Assembly (NCBI GenBank): GCA_951812805.1
Contig: CATOSZ010000001.1
Span: 558,001-622,000, forward strand
DNA length: 64,000 nt
Direction: 5' to 3'
Source of the DNA: an uncultured Alphaproteobacteria bacterium
GTDB lineage: Bacteria; Pseudomonadota; Alphaproteobacteria; GCA-2731375
The notes beneath the pieces were generated by a model, which saw only the letters and a list, made by a program, of their open reading frames with translations, was not told the origin of the DNA and ran no database searches. The translations under genes were made by a program, and so were the position numbers. Positions 54,303 to 62,747 of the stretch are shown one piece after another. Each line of letters begins with the position of its first letter. Positions within the stretch are counted from its first letter, which is position 1.

Positions 54303-55265
54303 CTATTCCGCGCCCCGGCAGCGTCCGGCAAGCCAGAGCACGACCTCGCCGAGCGCGGCCTTGTCCGCGTCGCTCCGCATCACCGTCTGCGCGACGGCCA
54401 CCTTGAGGCCACCGGCCCGCAGCTCGTCGGCCGCCTCGCGGTCCGCCTCGTCGATCACCAGGCCGTCCAGCAGATCGCCATAATGCGCCGCGATGCCCTG
54501 AACCGAGACGGGCCGGCCGAGTTCGCGCATCATTTTCGCCGTCGGCCCCTTGATCGCCGTGCCGCCGACGATCGGCGATACCGCGACGATCGGCGCGCCG
54601 GCGCCCCGCAACGCATCGCGCAGGCCCGGGATCGCCAGGATCGGATCGATGGAGATATAGGGGTTCGACGGACAGACGACGATCGCCTCGAGCATGCCGC
54701 CGGCCAGAACCTCCGCCAACGCCGGCGACGGCAGGGCGGCCGCGGCGCCGTCGAAGGTAAAGCCTGTCACCACGGGCGCCGCCCGTCGCTCGACGAAGTA
54801 GCGCTGGAAGGGCAATGGGCCCTCCGGCGTCTCCACGATGGTACGGAGCGGCGCGTCGGTCGCCGGCAGGATATGGGCCGCGATGCCGAGGCGGCGGCAG
54901 ATGTCGCCGGTGATCGCACTCAGGCTCTCGCCCGAGGCGAGGCGGTGAGCGCGGGCGATGTGCAGCGCCAGGTCCTTGTCGCCGAGCTGGAACCAGGTCT
55001 CACCGCCGAACGCGTCGAGCGCCGCGAGAAAGTTCCAGCTTTCGCCGGCCCGGCCCCAGCCCTTCTCCCGGTCCGACAGGCCGGAAAGCGTATAGGTGAG
55101 GGTGTCGAGATCGGGACAGATGGTCAGGCCCAAATGCTCGAAATCGTCGCCCGGATTGGCGGCGATCATCAACCGTTCCGGCGCCATCGCATGGGTAAGG
55201 CCGAGCGCCAGCTTGGCCCCGCCGATCCCGCCGGACAGCGCCAGCACCCGGATCGGCGCGCTCAT
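54303..55265 (-). CDS. cofD: 2-phospho-L-lactate transferase (F420 biosynthesis)
   Basis: A 320-residue CofD/FbiA enzyme that moves the phospho-acid from its GDP-activated form to FO, making F420-0 or dehydro-F420-0. Motifs: [35 protein letters not shown] and [14 protein letters not shown]. The start overlaps the cofE stop by four bases, so the two are coupled. Confidence 0.95.
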   Translation of the reverse strand: MSAPIRVLALSGGIGGAKLALGLTHAMAPERLMIAANPGDDFEHLGLTICPDLDTLTYTLSGLSDREKGWGRAGESWNFLAALDAFGGETWFQLGDKDLALHIARAHRLASGESLSAITGDICRRLGIAAHILPATDAPLRTIVETPEGPLPFQRYFVERRAAPVVTGFTFDGAAAALPSPALAEVLAGGMLEAIVVCPSNPYISIDPILAIPGLRDALRGAGAPIVAVSPIVGGTAIKGPTAKMMRELGRPVSVQGIAAHYGDLLDGLVIDEADREAADELRAGGLKVAVAQTVMRSDADKAALGEVVLWLAGRCRGAE

Positions 55266-56026
55266 CGGAACATGTCGTGTTCGAGGGGCCGCACAAGATC
55301 GGCGGCCGTGCCCTCAGGCGCACTCCAGCTCAGGCCACGCAGGCGAACCACCGGCCGGCCCTGCCCGCCCTGCCCCTGCAACAGCGAGGCGGCCGAGGCG
55401 ACCTCGTCGGCGAGCCCGGTCTGCGTGACCAGCAGCGGGCGGCCGAAGAGGTCGGGGGCGCCGCGTTCATCCACCACGCCGGGCAAACCAGCGGCGCCGA
55501 TGGCGATGCCGACGATGCCGACGCGCCAGGCCCGACCGACGCTGTCGGAAATGACGATGGCGACGTCGACGCCGGCCTGTCTTCGCAATTCCGCACGTAG
55601 CCGCGCCGCGCTGGCGTCGGGATCGAGGGGCAACAGCAGCACGAACTCCTTGCCGCCGTCGGCCGAAATGTTGGAGGCGTCGATGCCGGCGTTCGCCATC
55701 ACCATGCCGAGGCGATGCTGCACGATGATCAGGCCAGGCCGGGCCCGCAGGACCTCGCCGGATTCGTCGAGGATCAGCTGGACGACCCGGGGATCCTTCT
55801 CCGTCTCCGCCGCCAGGCTTTCGGCCCGCGGCGTCGGCTCGACATCGGCCAGGCGGACCAACCGCCCCTCCGTCTTGGAGACGATCTTTTGCGCCACCAC
55901 CAGAACGTCGCCATCCGCCAGCGTATCGCCGGAGGCGGCGGCGGCATCCAGGATCAGCGCGCAGAGGTCGTCACCCTCCGCCACCATCGGGATGCCGTCG
56001 AGCGGCAGCAGATCGAGGCCACGCAT
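55262..56026 (-). CDS. cofE: Coenzyme F420-0:L-glutamate ligase
   Basis: A 254-residue CofE ligase that adds glutamates to F420-0 using GTP. Motifs: GDVLVVAQKIVSKTEGRLV, QHRLGMVMANAGIDASN and VVISDSVGRAWRVG. It is only the ligase domain. The C-terminal nitroreductase-like FMN domain of actinobacterial FbiB, which reduces dehydro-F420-0, is absent. Start and stop are closely coupled to npdG (13-base gap) and cofD (4-base overlap). Confidence 0.95.
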   Translation of the reverse strand: MRGLDLLPLDGIPMVAEGDDLCALILDAAAASGDTLADGDVLVVAQKIVSKTEGRLVRLADVEPTPRAESLAAETEKDPRVVQLILDESGEVLRARPGLIIVQHRLGMVMANAGIDASNISADGGKEFVLLLPLDPDASAARLRAELRRQAGVDVAIVISDSVGRAWRVGIVGIAIGAAGLPGVVDERGAPDLFGRPLLVTQTGLADEVASAASLLQGQGGQGRPVVRLRGLSWSAPEGTAADLVRPLEHDMFR

Positions 56027-56039
56027 CGCCCGGGGCCTC

Positions 56040-56732
56040 TCAGGCCTTGCCTTCGTCGGGATCCTTGGTCGGCGTGCCGGTAATGCGGATGCCGGCTCCC
56101 TCGATGCCGTAGCGGGCGTTGAGGAAGATCAGCACGCTGGTCAGCGCCTCCGCCACCGCCGCGTTGTCGAGGCCGCCGACATGCCAGCCGCGCATGCCCG
56201 CCGCCTCGACCAGGCCCAGCACCGTGCGCCGGGCCGCGGCATCGTCGCCGGCGACCAGCACGTCGCAATCGATCTCGTGGTCGGGATCGGAGAGATGGTC
56301 GGCCGCCACGTTCTGGAAGGCGGAGACGACACGCACCCCCTCCCCCAGCAGGTTCTGCGCGGCGCGGCCGGCCGAGCCCTCGGGCGGCATCTGCACACGC
56401 ATGACCCGGGGCGGGACCAGCGGCACCGTGACGTCGATCAGGATCTTGCCCTGCACCGCTTCGCGCACACTCTCCAGCGTCGGCTGCTGGTGCGCGAAGG
56501 GCACCGTCAGCGCGACGATATCGGCCGCCGCCGCAGCCTCGGGATTGACCATGCCGCGCAGTCGTTCGATCGGGGCGCGGTCCTTGAAGCGTTCGACCGC
56601 CTCCAGCGCCTTGTCCGCGGTGCGGCTGCCGATGACGACGTCATGCCCGGCCCGCGCCCAGCGGATCGCCAGCCCCTCGCCGAGATTGCCGGTACCGCCG
56701 AGCACGGCGAGGATGGGTTTGCTCTCGGTCAT
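56040..56732 (-). CDS. npdG: NADPH-dependent F420 reductase
   Basis: A 230-residue Rossmann-fold enzyme that passes hydride between NADPH and F420 (Fno type). It has the nucleotide loop VLGGTGNLGEGLAIRWARAG then HDVVIGSR, VALTVPFAHQQPTLE, and a C-terminal GLDNAAVAEALTSVLIFLN. In bacteria NpdG recharges F420H2 for reductases. Its place in the operon supports that role. Confidence 0.93.
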   Translation of the reverse strand: MTESKPILAVLGGTGNLGEGLAIRWARAGHDVVIGSRTADKALEAVERFKDRAPIERLRGMVNPEAAAAADIVALTVPFAHQQPTLESVREAVQGKILIDVTVPLVPPRVMRVQMPPEGSAGRAAQNLLGEGVRVVSAFQNVAADHLSDPDHEIDCDVLVAGDDAAARRTVLGLVEAAGMRGWHVGGLDNAAVAEALTSVLIFLNARYGIEGAGIRITGTPTKDPDEGKA

Positions 56733-56782
56733 GGTTCTCTTTCACCTCTTTCCAACAATGCGCCGCCGTCCGTCCGACGCCC

Positions 56783-57823
56783 TCAGGCCGCGCGAGCCTT
56801 GAAAGGCGTCTCGATCGGCCTCAATGCCTGCAGCAATTCGCGATGCACGCCGATGTCCGTGCCGTCTGGCAGGTCCAGGCGAATGGTGTCGCAGACGCCG
56901 CCGAACAGTTTCTCGATCTCGCCGGCGATGTCGTCGTGCCGGCCGATCGCGGTGAACAGGGCGACGACGTCGTCGGACACCTCCGCCGCCATCTTGTCCC
57001 ATTCGCCCGCCCGGCTCATGTGATGCAGCTTCTCGCCCAGCTCCTCCTCGCCATGCACGGCAAAGACCGGATGATAGGTCCGGGTCGAGCCGTAGAAGGC
57101 GATGCGGTAGCGCGCCCATTCCACCCGTTCCTGCACCTGGTCGGGGGTCGCACCCGTCGCGATGAAGCCGCCGCCGACGATCTCGAAATCCTCGCGGCGG
57201 CGCCCACTCTTGGCCATGCCGTCGCCGAGGTGGCCGAGGATGACCTCCTCCGTGTACTTGCTCGTGTTGAAGGAGTGCAGGCGCACCCCGTCGCAATGGC
57301 GCCCGGCGACGCGCAACATGGCGGGCCCGACGGCGGCGATCAGCACGGGCGGCGGCGCAAAGCCGAGCTTGCCCGGCGTGAACTCCGGCGTCATCAACGA
57401 GAAATCATAGCTCTCGCCATGGAAGTCGAGGCGCTCCCCCTCCTCCCAGGCGCGCCAGATCGCGCGCAGGGACTGGACATACTCCGCCATGCGCGGGGCG
57501 GCGGGCGTCCAGGGGGTGGAGAATCGCCGCTCGTTGTGTCCCTTCACTTGGCTGCCGAGGCCGAGTTGGAAGCGCCCGCCGGACTGCTGGTGCACCCACC
57601 AGGACTGGTAGGCGACGACCATGGGCGAACGGGGAAAGGCGACAACGATGCCGGTGGCGAGTTCGACCCGCTCCGTCGCCAGTGCCGCGATCGGCAGGGG
57701 CAGGAACGGATCCCAGGCCAGCTCGTTGGTGACGATTCCGTCGTAGCCGGCCGCTTCCGCGAGCTCGGCCGCAGGTGCGACGGCACGCCAATCCTGCATC
57801 GGGATGGTGGTGACGAGACGCAT
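56783..57823 (-). CDS. LLM-class F420-dependent oxidoreductase
   Basis: A 346-residue luciferase-like TIM barrel. Motifs: AELAEAAGYDGIVTNELAWD, GGRFQLGLGSQVKGHNERRF and PPVLIAAVGPAMLRVAGRHC. Its overall pattern matches the TIGR03617-type F420-dependent group. ATG 57823 follows GGAG at eight bases; the frame extends to 57856 without support. As first gene of the F420 operon it is the most likely local user of F420H2. The substrate is unknown. Confidence 0.87.
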   Translation of the reverse strand: MRLVTTIPMQDWRAVAPAAELAEAAGYDGIVTNELAWDPFLPLPIAALATERVELATGIVVAFPRSPMVVAYQSWWVHQQSGGRFQLGLGSQVKGHNERRFSTPWTPAAPRMAEYVQSLRAIWRAWEEGERLDFHGESYDFSLMTPEFTPGKLGFAPPPVLIAAVGPAMLRVAGRHCDGVRLHSFNTSKYTEEVILGHLGDGMAKSGRRREDFEIVGGGFIATGATPDQVQERVEWARYRIAFYGSTRTYHPVFAVHGEEELGEKLHHMSRAGEWDKMAAEVSDDVVALFTAIGRHDDIAGEIEKLFGGVCDTIRLDLPDGTDIGVHRELLQALRPIETPFKARAA

Positions 57824-57903
57824 GGGGTGACTCCTCCGCCCGCGCGGCGCTAGCATCGTTTCATGGGCGCGCCGTGGCGCGCGCCGGCACCATAAGGGCA
57901 GCC

Positions 57904-58191
57904 ATGGTCGAAGGTCAAAAGGACGACGAGGCCCACCGATTGCTGACCGGCGCGTTGCAGGTCTGGCGCCTGGAGGCCTCGGTTTCCGACGACGGCAACG
58001 GCGGATTCCTGGTCGCGATGGGCGAGATCACGGCCACGGTCCAGCGCTGCGACGACGGCGCTTGGCGCCTGACGGTGGGCGCGCGGGAAACCCGGCATGC
58101 CGGCGTTCCGGGCCTGCTTCGCGGCCTGCATGCCGCATTGGATCCAGAGTACAGGCCGATCCGCTTCCGGATCGCGCCTGGCACGGGGTAG
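57904..58191 (+). CDS. Small conserved-looking hypothetical protein
   Basis: A 95-residue soluble protein of unknown function. It begins MVEGQKDDEAHRLLTGALQV and forms a compact beta-rich unit (FLVAMGEITATVQRCDDGAW, RLTVGARETRHAGVPGLLRG). ATG 57904 follows GGGCAG; an in-frame start at 57874 adds ten residues. It is divergent from the F420 operon by 80 bases and 12 bases before the Ldh-like gene, so probably co-transcribed with it. Confidence 0.6.
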   Translation: MVEGQKDDEAHRLLTGALQVWRLEASVSDDGNGGFLVAMGEITATVQRCDDGAWRLTVGARETRHAGVPGLLRGLHAALDPEYRPIRFRIAPGTG

Positions 58192-58203
58192 GGGAGACAT
58201 GGA

Positions 58204-59187
58204 ATGCGTCTGAGCGTCGGAGAAGCCCGCGACCTGGTCGCGCGGGTCATGCAGGCCAAGGGACAAAGCGCGGAATACGCCGCCCTCACCGCCGATCACA
58301 TCGTCGATTGCGAGCTGCGCGGCCTCGCCTACGGCGGCCTCGCCCGCGTCGTTTCCATCGTCGAACGGCTGGACCGTACCGGGCCGCCCGCCCGCGCGAT
58401 CGAGGTCGGCCACGAAACCCCGGTCTCGGCCCGCATCGCCGGCAACGACAATATCGGCTATGTCGTCGGCCACCGGGCCACCGAGATCGCGATTCAGAAG
58501 GCGAAGGCGAGCGGGCTCTCCATCGTCGGCGCCGACGGCACCTGGTATACCGGCATGCTCTCCTACTATGCCGAGATGGCGGCGGCCGAGGGGCTGGTGT
58601 CCTCGATCGCCTCAAACACCACGGCCTGGGTCGCCCCGCACGGCGCGGTCGAGGCGCGCTTCGGCACCAATCCGATGTGCTTCGGCTTTCCCGCCGAGGG
58701 CGACCCGGTGATCTGGGATATCGGCACCTCCAACATCATCCATGCCGAGGTCATGCTGGCCCGCCGGCTCGGCCAGGAGATCGACGAGGGCCTGGCCTAC
58801 GACGGCGAAGGCCGGCCGACGCGCGATCCGGACGCGGCGCTCGGCGGCGCCTTCACCGCGTGGGGTGGGCACCGGGGCTCGGGCCTCGGCCATGTGGTGC
58901 AGCTGCTGGGTGCGCTCGCCGGCTCCGCGGTAGCACCACCGGACCTCGCCGATTTCGGCTTCGTCATCCAGTTGACCCGGCCGGACCTGCTCGGTGACGC
59001 CGCCGAATTCCACGCCAAGGTCACGGCCTATGCCGAATGGGTCCGCGCCGCGCGCCCGGTGCCCGACGGCGCGGCGGTGCGCATGCCCTTCGACCGTTCC
59101 GCCGCCGAACGACGGCGGCGATTGGCGGCCGACGTCATCGAAGTGCCCGATCTGGTGCACGCCCGCCTGGTCGAGGTCGCAGGTTGA
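58204..59187 (+). CDS. Ldh-family (malate/L-lactate dehydrogenase type 2) protein with altered active site
   Basis: A 327-residue member of the NAD(P)-dependent Ldh family. The fold signatures are clear (ELRGLAYGGLARVVSIVERL, AEMAAAEGLVSSIASNT, GTNPMCFGFPAE). Two conserved family histidines are missing. The usual SHG at positions 43-45 is YGG, and the usual NSTHYG reads DGTWYT, putting Trp at 114. Arg48 is kept. It may act on another substrate or have lost activity. GGGGAG precedes ATG 58204. Confidence 0.8.
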   Translation: MRLSVGEARDLVARVMQAKGQSAEYAALTADHIVDCELRGLAYGGLARVVSIVERLDRTGPPARAIEVGHETPVSARIAGNDNIGYVVGHRATEIAIQKAKASGLSIVGADGTWYTGMLSYYAEMAAAEGLVSSIASNTTAWVAPHGAVEARFGTNPMCFGFPAEGDPVIWDIGTSNIIHAEVMLARRLGQEIDEGLAYDGEGRPTRDPDAALGGAFTAWGGHRGSGLGHVVQLLGALAGSAVAPPDLADFGFVIQLTRPDLLGDAAEFHAKVTAYAEWVRAARPVPDGAAVRMPFDRSAAERRRRLAADVIEVPDLVHARLVEVAG

Positions 59188-59188
59188 G

Positions 59189-59872
59189 CTAAACCGGGCC
59201 CGCCGCCAGCAAGGCCAGCACGTCGTCGCAGGACCGGACGTCGGCGGTCAGCTGCATCATGTTGATCAGCGTCGCGTTGTGCTCCGCGTCCGTGCGGGTC
59301 GCCATGGCGTCCTGCACCATGATCGGCAGAAAGCCGAGCGCGGCGGCATCGCGGGCACTGGATTCGCAGCAGGCGTTGGTGAGCGTGCCGGTGATGACGA
59401 TGATGTCGCGGCCCTGGGCGCGCAGCCGGTCCTCCAAGTCGGAGGAGCCCTGGATGAAGGCGCTCGGCCGGGTCTTCACCACGCGGATGTCCTCGCCCGC
59501 CACGTCCATCTCGCGGTGGATCTCGTGTCCCGGCGCCCCGATCGCGGTGTCGGCGACGATCCGGTCGCACCATTCGGGCGTGCCGAAAGTCTCGTAGACC
59601 CGCTGGGTATGTTCGGCGGGAAAGATCGACTGGGTCCAGGCGACCAGACCGCCGGCCGCGCGCGTCGCCGCGGTCAGCCGGTTGATGTTGGGGATGATCG
59701 CGCGGGTCATCGGGATTTCCAGCGGCGAGAGCCCCGCCGCCACCCAGGCGTTCTGCATGTCGATCACGACGAGGGCGAGGCGCGCCGGATCCAGCCGCTC
59801 GACCGCGTGGCGGCGCCCACGGAAGCGAATGCAAGATTCGATGACCTCGGCGGGAATGTCGATTTCGTGCAT
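59189..59872 (-). CDS. Cysteine hydrolase of the isochorismatase family
   Basis: A 227-residue isochorismatase-fold hydrolase. The Asp-Lys-Cys triad is present: D in LVVIDMQNAWV, K in VVKTRPSAF, and C in ITGTLTNACCESSARDA. Members cleave amides, such as ureidoacrylate, nicotinamide or carbamates, or the vinyl ether of isochorismate. ATG 59872 is the start that places MHEIDIPAEV at the N-terminus. Co-directional with HpcH and GFA. Confidence 0.87.
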   Translation of the reverse strand: MHEIDIPAEVIESCIRFRGRRHAVERLDPARLALVVIDMQNAWVAAGLSPLEIPMTRAIIPNINRLTAATRAAGGLVAWTQSIFPAEHTQRVYETFGTPEWCDRIVADTAIGAPGHEIHREMDVAGEDIRVVKTRPSAFIQGSSDLEDRLRAQGRDIIVITGTLTNACCESSARDAAALGFLPIMVQDAMATRTDAEHNATLINMMQLTADVRSCDDVLALLAAGPV

Positions 59873-59882
59873 CGCCGCCGCC

Positions 59883-60677
59883 TCAGCCGTGAAACGGCGC
59901 CAGGGCCAGGGTCGCACCGGCCCTGAGATGATCGTACTCGGTCATCCGCGCCGGGCCGAAAATCTGGATGCCGCGGGCCTTCATCGCCTCGAACTCACCA
60001 TGGTCGCCGGGGCCCATCGCCGCCTCGACCGGCAGGCCGCGGGCGAGCGCCGCGTCGATCACGCCCTCCATCGCCGCCAGCAACGCGGGATCGTCCCAGC
60101 CGCCGGGCGTGCCCATGTCGGCGGCGAGGTCGCCCGGCCCGAAGACGACGGCGTCGACCCCGTCCACGTCCATAAGCGCCGCGGCGTTCTCCACCCCCAG
60201 CGCGGTTTCGATCTTCAGGACGATCTGCACCGCGGCGTTCGCATCGCCCCGGTAGCCGGCGCTGTCCTCGATCCAGTAGTTCGCGTTCGGCCCGTGCGCC
60301 AGCGCCCGCACGCCCAGCGGCGGATACTTGGCGAAGCGCACCAGGTCCTCGACCTGGGGAACCGTCTCGGCATGGCAGAGACAGAAGCCGAGCGCGCCCG
60401 CATCCAGCACCCGGCCGATCTCCGAACGGTCGACGCCCGGAATCGTGACGATGGGCGTCAACCCATTGTCCCGCGCCATGACCAGGAAATGGGTCAAAGT
60501 CTCGGGATTGTGCAGGATATGTTCGGTCTCGACGAAGAGGATGTCGAAGCCGAGCTGGGCGACGATCTTCACGACAGAGGGCCGCAGGCTCTCGAACACG
60601 TTGAAGGCCAGCACGGCGCCGCCCGCCGCGAGTTTCTCTTTCGCCGGGTTGCGTATCGCGGGGTGGGTCGAGGTCAT
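59883..60677 (-). CDS. HpcH/HpaI-family aldolase-like protein
   Basis: A 264-residue class II aldolase-type barrel. The metal-site region VLKIETALGVENAAALMDVD and the GPGDLAADMG loop are present, as is His53 in ETEHILHN. The Arg that normally binds the pyruvate carboxylate (VVRVP context) is Thr78 here, in PIVTIPGVDR. It may thus act on another substrate. ATG 60677 is preceded by GGGAGG at 11 bases; ATG 60704 overlaps the GFA stop and is an alternative. Confidence 0.8.
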   Translation of the reverse strand: MTSTHPAIRNPAKEKLAAGGAVLAFNVFESLRPSVVKIVAQLGFDILFVETEHILHNPETLTHFLVMARDNGLTPIVTIPGVDRSEIGRVLDAGALGFCLCHAETVPQVEDLVRFAKYPPLGVRALAHGPNANYWIEDSAGYRGDANAAVQIVLKIETALGVENAAALMDVDGVDAVVFGPGDLAADMGTPGGWDDPALLAAMEGVIDAALARGLPVEAAMGPGDHGEFEAMKARGIQIFGPARMTEYDHLRAGATLALAPFHG

Positions 60678-60700
60678 GATCGCCGAAGCCTCCCTGTCGG

Positions 60701-61162
60701 TCATCCGACGCGCGCGGCGAGGCGGGCGAGGCTCGCCGCCGGCCAGACGTCGTTGGGCTCGTAGTATTCCATGAAACACGGCACATCGCCCGGAAGCTCG
60801 ACCCAGGGCTGCTTGCTCTTCACGAAGATATGCGCCTGGGCGCGAACCCAGCCGGTGTCGTCCAGGGTCCCGGGACGGAGGTAGAGGATCCCGTGGCTTG
60901 GAATGGCACCATGGATCATCGTGCCGCAATCGACGCAGAAGCGGTTCTGCTTCAACGTCCCGTTGTCGCCAGCGATCTCGAAGGTGGCCAGTTGTCCCTG
61001 AGTGAGCCGGAGCTGTTCGGGCTCCAGGATCATGCTCATGCAGAAGGCCCCGCCGGCGCGGCGCTGGCATTGCGTGCAGTGGCAGGCATGGGTGAACAGC
61101 GGCTCGCCAGCCAACTCGTAGCGCACGGAAGCGCAGCTGCACCGTCCCGTACGGGTCGTCAT
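60701..61162 (-). CDS. GFA-family (glutathione-dependent formaldehyde-activating-like) zinc protein
   Basis: A 153-residue protein with the Cys-rich Mss4-like fold of the GFA family: CSCASVRYE, HACHCTQCQRRAGGAF and FCVDCGT hold the zinc ligands. Most members are not proven to bind formaldehyde-glutathione adducts. The end reads FMEYYEPND. ATG 61162 has GGAGGG six bases upstream; the ATG two codons earlier is too close to it. Confidence 0.85.
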   Translation of the reverse strand: MTTRTGRCSCASVRYELAGEPLFTHACHCTQCQRRAGGAFCMSMILEPEQLRLTQGQLATFEIAGDNGTLKQNRFCVDCGTMIHGAIPSHGILYLRPGTLDDTGWVRAQAHIFVKSKQPWVELPGDVPCFMEYYEPNDVWPAASLARLAARVG

Positions 61163-61453
61163 GATCATCCCTCCGGCTCGTTCCGGGTTTCAGCGTAGCG
61201 GAACCCAGGGCCGCCAGAAAGCGGGGCGGCGGAGATGGCGCCAGGACATGGGCCGGTGGCGAGGGGCGACGTCGGTGACGGCCGGAAACACGCGAGCCGT
61301 TCCTCGGGCATCTCGTCATGGCGTGCAGGATCCGTGCAGTATCTAAAGCACCTCGGATTCGCTAATCTCGATTCATATCCAAGACTGTCAATCAGCATTT
61401 AATTCTGACCCCCTATCGGCGTGCAAAATTGACCCCCCCCTTGCTTCGACGGA

Positions 61454-61560
61454 GGTTGTCCCGGTAGTCCACGGGAGGGCCCCGCGCGGCTTCGTGTAGC
61501 GCTTTGCGTTACGCGGAGCGAAGCCGCGTGGGAGGGGCCTGTGGGCCCACCGGGACAACC
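61454..61560. repeat. 107-bp imperfect palindrome inside the IS (copy 2)
   Basis: Identical to 2597-2703, with the same arms GGTTGTCCCGGT and ACCGGGACAACC. Its presence in both copies shows that it was part of the element before the copies spread. Confidence 0.7.
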
Positions 61561-61729
61561 GGGCCGGCGGCGGAACGTGGGGATCAGGTGGGGTTCTTGA
61601 AGTGGCAATGAGCTTTTGAAGTAGTGTCCAGACTGTTCTGCAAGTTTGTCATGGCTGCCGATGAGGGCCACCGGCATGCCTGGCGCGGAGATTTCGATTG
61701 CTCGGAGCGCCAGGCATGCCGAGCCGCCG

Positions 61730-61888
61730 TCAGGCGGCTTTCTGGATGCGTTCGCTTTTGCTCTCCTTGAGATGGATCATGTTGAGCTAGCGGTTGGCAT
61801 CCAGCCAGTCCTCATGGATTTCGATCGCGAGAGCCCGGACCAGCCGGAGGCAGCTCATCCACCCCATCGGCCCGGACTTGTGCCCCAG
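61730..61888 (-). pseudogene. IS256-like transposase C-terminal remnant (copy 2)
   Basis: Same fragment as at 2873-3031, including the internal TAG in the R-stop-LNM position. Confidence 0.5.
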
Positions 61889-61953
61889 CTACGAAACCCC
61901 TTTTGCAGAACAATCTGTACAGGACCCGTTTTGATTTGCCCGCCTTTGCGATG

Positions 61954-62002
61954 AAAGCCCCCAGGCTGATTGGCTCCATATAGCGGATCAGCCTGGGGCT
62001 TT
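61954..62002 (-). terminator. Hairpin terminator downstream of istB (copy 2)
   Basis: Same stem as at 3097-3145 (AAAGCCCCCAGGCTGAT with ATCAGCCTGGGGCTTT). Confidence 0.65.
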
Positions 62003-62015
62003 GCTTACAGGGCGG

Positions 62016-62747
62016 CTACTTTTGTCGTCGCTGTTTGCTTTGTGCGAAGCGGTAAGACATGTTGCCTGTTTCGATGATTGCGCAGTGATGCGTTACACGA
62101 TCCAGCAACGCGGTTGTCATTTTTGCATCTCCGAAGACGGAGACCCATTCCCCGAACTCCAGATTGGTGGTGATGATGACGCTGGTCTTCTCATAGAGTT
62201 TGCTGATCAGGTGGAACAAGAGCGCACCGCCGGATTTGGGGAATGGGATATAGCCCAGTTCGTCGATGATGACGCAATCCATGGCCGTCAGTTGCCGGAT
62301 GATCTTGCCGGCGTTGCCTTCGGCCTGTTCCTTGATCAGCGCATTGATCAGATCGACGGCGTTGAAGAAACGGACCTTCTTTCCCTGATTGATCAACAGC
62401 GTCCCCAGAGCAATGGCGATGTGGGTTTTGCCCGTACCGGTTCCGCCCACCAGAATGAGGTTGTGGGCCTCCTGGGTGAACTGCCCTGAGCAGAAGGGGT
62501 CGATTTGCGCTTGGGTGACGGCGGCTAGGCCGTAATCGAAAGTGGCGAAGTCCTTATGGTGGGGGAACTTCGAGGCCCGCATTTGGTGCTGGATAGAGCG
62601 CACCCGGCGCTCTACAGTCTCGGCGTCGATCAGTTGCTTTATCGCAGTGGTCAGACTTGGCGGCTTGCGCGCGGCCAGCAAAGCTTCGGCGCAAGCCGCC
62701 ATTCCATACAGCCTCAGGGCGATCAGTTGGTCTATCAAAGCTTTCAT
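62016..62747 (-). CDS. istB: IS21-family helper ATPase IstB (copy 2)
   Basis: The 243-residue product is identical to copy 1, with Walker [10 protein letters not shown] and Walker [12 protein letters not shown] 62747 has the same GGAGG and four-base overlap with istA. Confidence 0.9.
   Translation of the reverse strand: MKALIDQLIALRLYGMAACAEALLAARKPPSLTTAIKQLIDAETVERRVRSIQHQMRASKFPHHKDFATFDYGLAAVTQAQIDPFCSGQFTQEAHNLILVGGTGTGKTHIAIALGTLLINQGKKVRFFNAVDLINALIKEQAEGNAGKIIRQLTAMDCVIIDELGYIPFPKSGGALLFHLISKLYEKTSVIITTNLEFGEWVSVFGDAKMTTALLDRVTHHCAIIETGNMSYRFAQSKQRRQK

Noticed and set aside
54483-57023. 846-codon open frame on the plus strand, antisense to the F420 operon
   Set aside because: Its translation is Arg/Gly/Ala-rich without domains and lies opposite well-identified cof genes. 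Such long antisense frames are common in GC-rich DNA.
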